Of a stretch of 64,000 nucleotides of DNA, positions 55,189 through 64,000 are shown one piece after another. Location of the stretch: NCBI RefSeq assembly GCF_026914185.1, contig NC_070561.1:4650001-4714000 (forward strand), given 5' to 3'. The DNA comes from Puccinia triticina. Its lineage: Eukaryota; Basidiomycota; Pucciniomycetes; Pucciniales; Pucciniaceae. Made by a program: the position numbers and the translations under genes. Within the stretch, counting starts at the first letter, position 1; each line of letters starts with the position of its first letter. The notes beneath the pieces are model-generated. The model was not told the DNA's origin and ran no database searches. It worked only from the letters and a program-made list of their open reading frames with translations.

Positions 55189-57207
55189 TTAAATGACAGC
55201 CTGGTAATTTTTGGTAAACGCGGGGTGAGCCGGGTCAAGCTCGAGGTCGAAAGGGACGGGGTTTTCCTTTGGCGAAGAGAGAAGCGTGCTTTGCTGCTGG
55301 TGAGGGCGATGCTGATCATTGGGGTCTAAGTGAAGAGGGTTCAGATGGCGGCCGATGCGGACAGGATGGGAGCCATCGACCAAGCCTAGCTGCTCGTCGG
55401 TCCAGATGCGTTCCTCGACAGGCGGCGGACTGTCTGTTGGCTCCTCCGGGACGCCAACCCCCGCCCGGCCGCCGAGTCTTTTCCAATCGGCAGTTCGGTT
55501 GAGGCTTAGTTCCTTCCAGATCGAATCTAACGCTTCAACTAGTTTTGCTTCTTGCTCGACGCTGTGCCCAGGCGTGGGCGTTATTCTCAAGCGCTCTTCT
55601 CCTTTAGGAACAGTTGGGTAGTTAATTGATCTGTGTTGTGATTTATAATAGTTTGTTCGAATCAAAGACAAGTTGTCAATCTATGTTGACCGCAGTATGA
55701 AAGAGCACATCCACTCAACTGTACATATATGCTATGCTTGCTTAAGAGTAAGTCACTAGCCATCTTAGCCTTGGCCGGATCGCCGATCAAGATTGGAACG
55801 ATATGACTAGGATTAGTCATGACTGGCAGATCAAATTGGTTGACTAGTTTTTCTTTGAGCTCGATGGTGTTCAATTGCTGAAGACGACGATCGTCGAGAT
55901 TATCCCTTTGATATTTAACCGCAGTCAGAGCACCGGACACGATCGCAGGAGGTAAAGACGTCGTGAAGATGAACCCGGGCGCATAGGATCTGACCATGTC
56001 GACTAAGGAGCTGGAGCCCGCAATGTAGCCTCCTACTACACCGTAGGCCTTTCCCAATGTGGCAGTGATGATGTCGATTCGATCTGATAATTCGGATTGA
56101 TCCGATCGATATCGGAAAACGGTTCTTCGGGTTAATCAACAACCTGAGATGATATAAAACACGTACCCATTACACTGCGTTTCTTGCCGCCTTTCGATTG
56201 GGCTTCAAAGTCGCAATGTTCAGCCACGCCAGCACCGCGAGGGCCATACATGCCGATGGCATGTACTTCATCCAAGAAAGTGATGGCGCCATACTTCTCA
56301 GCCAAATCACAGATAGCTTCGATCGGGCCGACGGAGCCACACATCGAATAGACGCTCTCGAAGGCGATAATTTTGGGACGATCGCGGGGATAGCTGGCTA
56401 GTTTGGCTTCCAAGTCGACCAGATCGTTGTGTTTGAAGATCACTTTTTCGGCCCGTGAATGCTTGATTCCTTGGATCATCGACGCATGATTAGACGAGTC
56501 TGAGAAAATCACACATCCTGGTAGCTTGGAACCTAAGGTGCTTAAGGTCGCATCGTTGGCTACATAACAGCTGCTAAACACCAGCGCAGCTTCTTTGCGA
56601 TGGAGGTCGGCCAGGGTGGACTCTAACGAAAGATGGAGGGCTGCATTTCCTGCGATGTTTCGAGTCCCTCCAGCGCCGGCTCCGTACTTGGTCAAAGTAT
56701 TTCTAGATGAGCAAGCAAATATCCCACTAGGGATCAGTAATTCTGATATCTGAGGATATCGGTGGACGCTCGGAGGAGTAGGGAAAGGTTATTTACCTCA
56801 TGGATTCTAAAACCAGCGGATGCTTCGACATTCCAAGATAATCATTGCTGCACCAAACAGTAACTTCCTCCTTTGGTTCGGCGGTATGGGCGATCGGGAA
56901 TTTGGCTGCCAATCTATTGATATTGTTGAAACTGGGAAAAGTTGAGCAGATGATGTTAGCATTGTTTTTTTTTGGAAACGAGTAAAGAAATGCGAAATTA
57001 ACGAAACTATCTGTAGCTTTTGTCTTGATGTTTCTTGTCCAGTTCATCGTGGTAGAATTTTTCGTAATCGAAGAGCTCTTTTGATGTACGATGACCCATG
57101 GCTGATTGGGTGGACATCTTTCTCAAGCTGAGGGGTGAGGTGCGTGCTAGAAATGGACATATTTGTTTGAACATGCGCAGCTGGGATGAGGCCAAGTGGG
57201 CATCCAT
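55189..57207 (-). CDS. HEM1: 5-aminolevulinate synthase, mitochondrial
   Basis: PLP-dependent condensation of glycine and succinyl-CoA to 5-aminolevulinate, the first step of heme synthesis in the mitochondrial matrix. Exons 57207-57008, 56931-56797, 56702-56167, 56083-55720 and 55630-55189; introns 76, 94, 83 and 89 nt; 1677 nt, 558 aa, no lesions. The N-terminus is Arg/Ser-rich and basic (presequence) with ICPFL, a Cys-Pro heme-regulatory-type motif. The family core is complete: [104 protein letters not shown] (PLP lysine), [11 protein letters not shown], and [21 protein letters not shown]. The final 100 residues are a variable tail. Single housekeeping gene, surrounded by repeats. Confidence 0.96.
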
Positions 57208-58793
57208 GCTGTTTGGGGATATGTTGGAGCTGAGATGGCGGATGAGGTCGAATTATCAATTGTTTCCTGCCGCCGCCGGCTAGAATAAGCTTGTAACCCG
57301 GGGTTCGAGTCGGGGTATGAGGCTCAGCCCGAACCTTGAACCCCGCTTCCGACACGAGCCCCGAGGCCCCGAGGCACAGCACTTTTTTAATAGCTCCTCC
57401 CCTATCCACTCCACGCAACTGACCCACATGGAACTTATGCTAAATCAACATTCCTAGAAAGAATTCTGCTAAGATTTTCTCTATCACCATTGGTTGACCT
57501 TCAATAATGTTTCAAAAAATTGAAGTGTCCCAAATAACCTTGTGACTCTGGTAATCATTTTTACAGCTACAAGACAATTTGGGTGGCTCAAAATCTTCCC
57601 AAAAAAAAGAACCCAAATTTCTGTATATTTTATCAGTTTTGGCTTGTTTTATAGCAGATACTTTCTGATCCTGCTTGAAGTGAGAGATAACTCATAAGCC
57701 TCTCCTAAAGACAGCGCTCCATGTGGGTCCCCCGGACCTCTGTTTGAGTTTGAAGCTAGCTAGGTCATCAAACTTGCAACTTGAGGAATTCCTGTGGGCT
57801 AAAATGGTTGATCTGGTGGGAAAGGCTAAACCTTACTGGCTGGTGAAAATTGATTCAGATTGAGTTTTCACCAGCAAACAAGGTTTAGCGGATCCCTCCA
57901 AATCAATCCATTTAGGCAACAGGAAGTCCTTCACTCCTCAGTATGAAGTGAAAGCTCCCTGATACCTCTGCTCTTTCCTCTCAAGCCAACATCACAAGCT
58001 TGCAGTTTGGAATCTTCCAAAATTTCTAGCCAACACAAATTCAATGTAGGAGGCGCCCAAGCTTTACATTTTTTGGAGGTTTTGTGGTACAGGTGTTTAT
58101 TCCTTCATACCAGTGCAGCCTCCTAGGGTAGCCCAAAACTTCCACCACAGTGGTTTTCTCCAAGCTCCCCAATTATTGACTGGTGTTATACCTGTACAGA
58201 GGAGAGAAGATTCCTACTAAAATTGTGTAGTTGGGTGGTAACTTTTCTGCCTCTCCAGAGGTTTTGACAGAATGCATGAGGGGACCTCTTAAGCTGTTGA
58301 AAGGATTTTATTGAGAGTAATTAAACAAAATATGCATGGTGTGTGTACTTGTGGAAGGCACATTCAAAGGCCTTGTCAAAATTAGTGAAATTTTTCTTTC
58401 TCTGGCTTTCTCACTCTCTCACTGTTGAGTTGCATTGTTTTTTTGATCACACTTACCAGAAAATCAAGACTTGAGAAAGCCATAGTGAAGACAAACAAAC
58501 CAGTAGGTCAGGTGGAAAAACACCTGCAAACTGAGAGAAAGATGTTGAGCAAGTGGATTGATATTGAGAAAAAAATAATTTGAATGAATTACAACAGAGT
58601 GGAAAAAAACTTTAGCTAAATAAATCCACATTAGGTTTCACAAGTATCATCAACTAACTCCAAACCTAAGTCATTATCATCAGCTTCTTCCGGCAGTTGA
58701 TTTGTTGGATGCATAGCAAACAGGATTTCTGATGGGTAAGGTCAAGGAACAGGTTGTTTCAGGAGGGAGAGGGTAAAATGACCCATACAGAGG
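57208..58793. other. Intergenic, no gene seen
   Basis: Holds the presumed ALA synthase promoter. A partial GC palindrome lies at 57690-57760 (CATAAGCCTCTCC start as at 13181). A hairpin, TAAACCTTACTGGCTGGTGAAAA against TTTTCACCAGC...AAGGTTTA in part, lies at about 57826-57890. Nothing else recognised. Confidence 0.45.
57690..57760. repeat. Short GC-rich palindromic element, copy 6, degenerate
   Basis: CTCATAAGCCTCTCCTAAAG followed by GGGTCCCCCGGACC; the right arm is eroded. Confidence 0.45.
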
Positions 58794-59468
58794 CAGGGCA
58801 TAGCACATTGAATTGAATCGATTCAAGTATTTGTATTCGAATTCGATTCGAGTTGAATAATGCCTGGGCAAATTTAAGCTCGAATATTCGAAAAAATTCA
58901 AATAATGGCTCAAAGGGGCGCGTAGAGGGCCAATGCAAGCTTCTCTGGGGCCCAAAGGCCCCAGATGAGTTTGCACAGGCCCTATACCACCCCCTTTGAT
59001 GCAACACAAAAAAAATCTGCCTCTGGCACTATGAAAAGTGCGTCCGCCACTACAATAGGTGCGTCTGCCACTATGCAAAGTGCGTCCGCCATGTTGAAAA
59101 GTGCATCCGCCACTTTGAAAAGTGCGTCCACCACTTTGAAAAGTGTGTCTGCCACTATGAAAAGTGCGTCCGGCACTATCAAAAGTGCGTCCGGCACTCT
59201 GAATAGTGCGTCCGCCATTATGAGATATGCCTCTGGCAATATTATAAGCGCCTTTGGCACCATTATATGTTTGAAGGATGACCCCGTCAGAATTCTATGG
59301 CCCAGAAATGGGCCCAAACCAGTCAAAAACACAAAAAATGTAATTTTTTGGTGTTTTTAATGTATTTTGGAAGTTTTTCCGTCAAATATCTCCGAGTACT
59401 CGAATATTCGACAAATCAGTATTCGACGGGCCCAAAAAACGCGTCGAATACCACCGTGCTATGCCCTG
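58794..59468. mobile_element. Non-autonomous inverted-repeat element, hAT-like tips
   Basis: CAGGGCATAGCAC at 58794 and its exact inverse GTGCTATGCCCTG ending at 59468. CAGGG fits the hAT tip pattern, but no 8-bp duplication is preserved. Subterminal zones are full of ATTCGA/TCGAAT repeats (TATTCGAATTCGATTCG left, CTCGAATATTCGAC right). Interior: 21-bp minisatellite. No coding. Confidence 0.65.
59024..59265 (+). repeat. 21-bp minisatellite, about 12 copies
   Basis: Unit AAAAGTGCGTCCGCCACTNT(G) with variants such as TCTGCC and GGCACT. A period divisible by 3 keeps frames open on both strands, giving a 7-residue repeat, which I regard as incidental. Confidence 0.85.
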
Positions 59469-60340
59469 AGCACAACAATTACTTCCAACTTGTAGGTTTG
59501 ATCACCTCCCTCTGGCAGCATCTGTGGACCCTTTTCAACATTTTTCCCATCAACACACCAATGTTTTATCCACACTGTTGTAAAATATCTTTCTCCCCTG
59601 TCAATCCTACACAATCATTGCACTTATCCAACCAACTGGAGGGCCGTTCCTCAATCTGCTCAACCTATCCCTCCGCAAACTGCCTACCATCTGACACAGT
59701 AGACTAGGAGGCTCTCAGCCTTGACACTGGACAGAGAGAGAGAGAGGGGTGAGAAAGTTAGATGGGTTTTAAGACTCAAGCATGGCCCTCGAAGCCAACT
59801 TGACAAATAGACAGCACTTCAGGTTTTAGGTCCCCTCAAAACATATGCAAAACTAATTTAGCAGGCTTTTTGTCCTCAAAAAACTTGTGCTTCTGGTCCC
59901 TACAAAACCTGTGCAAAACTGATAGGCAGCCCCATGGGAGTTCAAGCAATGTTGGTGGGGTTGTAAAACTCAACCATGGCCCACAACGCCACCTTGGCAG
60001 ATAGCCAGCACTTTAAACAGGTTTTGGCTCCCCAAGAAACGGGGTAAATCTGATTTTGCAGGTCTTGGGTTCCCAGGAACCTTGTGCAAAAATGATAGGC
60101 GCGGTGTGGGCAGCTGAAAGCCTGCTTCTCAGGCAGGCTTGGCCCCGCCTGGAAGCGCGGTCCTACGGGCTCTGGTCCAGCTGGAATCACCTGAGTGGTA
60201 CCAGCGGCAATCATGGCTGGATATCCTCAATCCATAATCTCAGATTCTGCACACAGATGCATACTTTTTTTTGCAAAACACACACACACACACAAAATAA
60301 TTGCAAAATGCCCGAGGTTTTCTGGGAATACAATGCGGGT
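59469..60340. other. Intergenic with simple repeats
   Basis: (GA)n near 59732, (CA)n near 60278, and a diverged duplication around CAAAACTNATTTAGCAGG / TGTGCAAAACTGATAGGCAG / GGTAAATCTGATTTTGCAGG between 59820 and 60100. No gene. Confidence 0.45.
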
Positions 60341-60559
60341 GAGCGCTCATGATGAAGTGATTGTCAGTGTGCAGCAGAAGTGATTGGACCCACATTCACG
60401 AGCGCTTCTGGGAGAGGCTATTGCAGACGGGAAAGTGCGCGATAGTGGGCGGTCCGTTGATCCAGAAGAACGGCCACAGCGGGGGCACACAGAGTTCCTA
60501 GCCGGATCGAGCGGCGGGATCGAGCGAGTGTTAACGCTGGCGGGGCGGGCAAGAAGGGA

Positions 60560-61720
60560 GAGCTGGACGTACGTCGGCCGTGCAGGGCGGGTCGCAGCGC
60601 TCGTCCCCGGCCGTCCAGCCCAGCCAGCCCAGCAACGCCCGGGTCTGGCCTGCAGGTCGAAGCCGTGCCTCGTGTTGTCCTGCACACACGCCACTCTCTC
60701 GGTCAGCTCGCTCGCTCCAGCACCAGCACGCCTGCGATCTCGCCGCTCACCGGCGAATGCATCGTCGCTACCGCGCTCTTCGCAAACGGAACCACGAACA
60801 CCTGGGCGTCGGCGCCGGCCCGGGGCGCGGCGAGGAGCACGAGCTCGAAGTTTCCCGGGCCCCAGAACTGCACACAGGATATCAGAGACGTGCAGCAGAA
60901 AGAAAAAGAAGGTGCGCAACTAGGTCCTGGCAGGCGTGCATGAAGCCGTCCTCGAACGGGACGCCGGTCGGCGCCGGCTCCGGCGCGAGGCCCGCGGAGC
61001 CGCTGGCGACGAACAGGCGGCCGAAGACGGACCAGACGGCGAAGCCCGCGGGGCCGGCGATGGCCAAGGCGTGTCCGTCAGAGGTCCTGCACACACACAA
61101 TTTAAGACTTCGGGGGACATCGGGGGGTGAGAGTGGGGGGAGACAGACCATGCACAGCTAGCCACGGCGCCCCCCGCGGGGTCGGGGGTATGGGGGGCCA
61201 GCGAGTGGGAGTACACGGGGGGCTGGGCGGGCGGGGCGAGGCTGTAGACGTCGACGGCGCCGCTGGAATCAGGACAACAACAAGGAGTGCATGGGGTTGG
61301 GACGTACCCCTGGAAGACGAGGGCGACAAGCCCGAAGCGGAAGTTGAGCGCACAGGCGCCCGTGGCGGGCCGGCCTTCGGGGTCGTGGAAGCATCTGCCG
61401 ACCCAGCCGGGCGGGCTGCGTGCGGCCATCATCTGGGCCACGTAGGCGCGGCCGTCGGAGGCGACGAGGACGTAGAGGTCGAGCGCGGGGTCGTGGGTGA
61501 TCGAGCGCAGGGAGACTGGACAAGAGAAGGACGGGTCAGCACTCCACAGGGGCTTCCGCGGGACGCAGAGGGACACGCACCGGCCTTGTCGACCAGCCAT
61601 GCCTGGTCGGCCAGCCGGGCCGAGGGGCCCGGGGCGGAGAGGGCGGACCACGGGATGGCGCAGAGCTGGGGTGCGGGGCCGGCGAGGCCGAGCAGGATGT
61701 GGTCGGGGGAGAGGTGGAGG
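60560..61720 (-). pseudogene. RIC1: RIC1-like fragment in a GC-rich island
   Basis: Matches the N-terminal WD40 half of RIC1, partner of RGP1 in the GEF complex for the Golgi Rab Ypt6/Rab6. Predicted exons 61720-61581, 61515-61308, 61262-61149, 61086-60921 and 60867 to about 60560; introns only 65, 45, 62 and 53 nt. Landmarks: HLSPDHILLGLAG, DLYVLVASDGRAYVAQM, ACALNFRFGLVALVFQG, SGAVDVYSLAPPAQPPVY, DGHALAIAGPAGFAVWSVFG, EDGFMHACQDL, FWGPGNFELVLLAA. The first exon starts at an acceptor with no recognisable upstream exon, and the C-terminal two thirds of the protein are missing, so it is a fragment. It is visibly far richer in G+C than anything nearby and has shorter introns than the other genes, so transfer, contamination or an assembly join must be considered. 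Confidence 0.6.
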
Positions 61721-62182
61721 CTAGAAGGCCGAGGCCGATCAGTGCAGATGGGGCCGGTACAGGAGAGAGGGGGACGGACCAGGAGAGGGGGTGGGGGGGC
61801 ACGATCTCGCCGACATATTGTGTTTTGCAGAAAGCTTGGACGGATGGTCCTGCTTGCTGTGCAAAAATCATGGCATTCCATGATTTAGTTTTTTTGTTTT
61901 TGCCTTGTGGCGTGAAAACAGGATCACTGCCACTTTGGCACAGCCAGGAAGGCTGTGTCCAGTCGTGGCATTTGAAAGGCTCCAGCCAATGAATTTTCTG
62001 ATCCCTTTTTAGTGGTTCTTAGTCTCATTGTTGCTACAAAGATGTCTCGAATTGGACTCGATCTTTTCAACAGGAGAATCCTCCGGCGGGATACTTCTTG
62101 GCCTCCGAATTATGGCGGATTCGCGGGCTTGGTCCGCAACCGGCGAAATTGACCGTAAGTTTTTTTTTTTCTGTAGATCAAA
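61721..62182. other. Edge of the GC-rich island and upstream region of the next gene
   Basis: GC content falls abruptly around 61830-61870. A short plus-strand frame MSRIGLDLFNRRILRRDTSW from 62042 may be a first exon of the following gene, since TTTTTTTTTTTCTGTAG ends at about 62175, but the donor is not convincing. Confidence 0.35.
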
Positions 62183-63346
62183 GTGATACTAAAACACCTG
62201 TCTGGTCTTCAGCCTCAGGTGATCGACTGCAAGACTAGTTTCAAGTTGTTCTACGAAATGTTTTCGACAACAAACAAATCGACGTGGGCAATGATCAAAT
62301 CCGAGAAGCCGAAGTTTTTCCCGACTGAATTCCTTGCTTCGTCAACCCTCAAGGATTTCCAAGAGTTTGTTGCAAGCAAGTGCAATAATCAGTTTGACGG
62401 CGCCGGCGATCTCATTCGAAACGCCATTATCAAAGGATCGCCACGGATGGAGTGGAAAGTCTCAATGAATATTGCTGATGGCAACGAGTTCAAGAAGTCC
62501 GCTGACTACCAAATCACGGATGAGTCTTCATTCGATTACTGGACTGCTGCCGTCATTTTGACTGGCCGGGACCGCACAAAGGCGTCAATGGAACTGCTCA
62601 TGATCAACCCCAAGACCACCAAGAAGCAAGCTAAGGCCGTCCTCAACGTCAAGAAGCATGTCTTGACCCAAAAGGCTGCAATATCCGCCTCATCATCAAA
62701 GGCAACCAATCCATCTGATCCTTCAGCAATCACCGTTGCCGGTGATTTTGATGTGATCAATGTTTATACTAATCAAATATTTGCTGCAAACCCGCCCAAC
62801 GTGAAGTACAAAACAATAATGCCTGTGCATATCGACCTGACCAATCCCACTTGATATATACTTCTGACTCCTGCTATGGTCCAACAATGGGCCCATGCCA
62901 TTGTCCGTATTTTCCCTCTTTTTTCCATCAATTTTCATGACACTGACAGGTGGTTGCTTTTGCAGGTTGAAGGGAAGGCGGGAGTAGACGTTCACACCCC
63001 TCCTGCGGATTTGAAATTCAAGAAGCTGTTGGTGTTGAAAAAACGCAAACTCCAGAATCCATCTACCCACTGGAGCCCCGGCCCCAAGTCCGATTCTGAT
63101 AGCGCATCCGTCATTGATCTCAAATTGAACCTCCTTGACGAGTATCTCCCATTTGTCAAGATACCGGCAGCTGATAGAGAAGGTATCATTGCCATTCTTA
63201 TCCAGAACAAGGCGACTAATCCCAAGGTTTTCCAATCAAAAGACATAACCCAAGAGATAATGAGACAGTGGGGCTTACCCAATGTCTTTGTTGCACAGTT
63301 GCGCAACAATGTCCACAAGTTTGAAAGATTTAAATCTTCTGAGTAG
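62183..63346 (+). pseudogene. Member of a rust-type paralogous family, unknown function, one TGA
   Basis: The first part 62183-62851 includes KLFYEMFSTTNKSTWAMI, FQEFVASKCNN, DYWTAAVILTGRDRTKASME and VINVYTNQIFAANPPN, ending PVHIDLTNPT. A TGA at 62852 (CGA fits) is followed in frame by YILLTPAMVQQWAHAI. A predicted intron (about 62905-62966) leads to VEGKAGVDVHTPPADLKFKK and EIMRQWGLPNVFVAQLRNNV, with TAG at 63344. I associate the layout with a multi-copy rust family but cannot name a domain. No signal peptide or membrane segment. The single lesion again fits TCGA to TTGA. Confidence 0.5.
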
Positions 63347-64000
63347 ATTTCTATCACTTTTTCTTCCTCATTCGCAGAATCATCCAGCATTTAACCAAAA
63401 AAAATAGCCCATTGTAGCCTTAAATTTCCTAAAATAATAACCCATTGTAGCCTCAGAGTTCCAAAAGATAACCCATTTTAGTCTTACAGTTACCCAGTCT
63501 TACTTCTCCAATCACTTCCATCATGAATTGAAGCCTTAAAGTAAACTTTAGCTTGATTTTATCTTGTCTCATAAAAATTACCATTTTTGATTACCTCCAC
63601 CGCAACTGGCCACTTTATATCACATGAAATCAAGACCAACTGTTCACATGTTTGATTCAAAAAATTGGAATTGGATGACAACATTTGAGGGACAAAAGAC
63701 TCTTCATTGCAAGACCTAGCAAAGCGCTGGCACTGCACTATGGTCCATGAACTGCCTACCAATCAAAATGACTGTTCAAAGTTGGCATGGCTACTGAGAA
63801 GAAACCACAGGGCCTTTGTACCCAAACGTCCAAGAGATCAGTTCTTTATGGATCAACTTTCATTGTGCATTTGCAGACTTTCATTTCACATTACAAGCTA
63901 ATTTTTGAAGCATAGTCAAGGCACATTACAGGTAACAATTGGCTTGGAGACAGGAAATGATCTTGAGTAAAACAGTTAATATGGCGGATAATACTCTACA
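63347..64000. other. No gene seen; small tandem repeat
   Basis: AACCCATTGTAGCCT-type units recur two to three times at about 63400-63490. The rest to the window end has no supported feature. Confidence 0.4.

Noticed and set aside
58965..59360. Open frames with a 7-residue Ser-Ala repeat on both strands
   Set aside because: By-product of the 21-bp minisatellite; symmetrical openness argues against a protein.
60384..61888. Several long plus-strand frames
   Set aside because: High GC removes stops; the minus strand carries the RIC1-like exons with splice sites, so these are shadows.

Overview
This is nuclear DNA of a filamentous fungus, very probably a rust (Pucciniales, Puccinia-like). The coding genes are split by many short introns of about 65-95 nt. 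The host genes are fungal: 5-aminolevulinate synthase, a RecQ-type helicase of the kind expanded in rusts, small secreted proteins and a rust-type paralogous family. Most of the window is transposable elements nested in one another. There is no rRNA gene, CRISPR array, operon or bacterial signal. The species assignment is inference from gene and transposon families.

Layout. 0-8 kb: RecQ-like helicase (minus strand, runs off the left edge), short palindromic repeats, a dead KDZ transposase, and a five-exon candidate secreted effector (6267-7228). 8-13 kb: a 1.56-kb inverted-repeat element filled with a palindromic minisatellite, a Gly/Tyr-rich secreted-protein gene with an in-frame TGA, a 197-bp Harbinger-like MITE and a tRNA-derived SINE-like copy. 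13.7-24.4 kb: a relic hAT transposase gene split by an 8.6-kb PIF/Harbinger element (15384-24021) and by a 1.1-kb hAT-type non-autonomous element (14185-15277). The Harbinger carries its transposase, its Myb/SANT-like partner gene, tandem repeats and a TET/JBP-like dioxygenase pseudogene. 25-32.5 kb: a dead Tc1/mariner, a solo LTR, and an intact 2.6-kb hAT inserted in a palindromic-repeat element. 33-35 kb: a conserved secreted-protein gene with a one-base frame break. 35.4-43.2 kb: a young Ty3/Gypsy element with a solo LTR inside gag. 43.7-52.9 kb: an older minus-strand Gypsy, disrupted by another LTR and a second Harbinger. 55.2-57.2 kb: ALA synthase, the clearest housekeeping gene. 60.5-61.7 kb: a strikingly GC-rich RIC1 fragment. 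62.2-63.3 kb: a member of a rust-type family of unknown function.

Two themes stand out. First, nearly every broken reading frame is broken by TGA where CGA (Arg) fits. Most of these sites, and several lost catalytic Asp/Glu codons, are explained by TpCpG to TpTpG changes, which points to a RIP-like or methylcytosine-deamination process. Second, arrays of 40-47-bp imperfect palindromes built on one core (TGACCGG ... CCGGTCA) occur at three loci, each bounded by inverted repeats, so they look like internal parts of non-autonomous DNA transposons.

Element boundaries were set by eye from terminal repeats plus target-site duplications and, in four cases, from reading frames that rejoin exactly when the insertion is removed. 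Intron positions are my predictions from splice signals and frame; no alignment or search was run.
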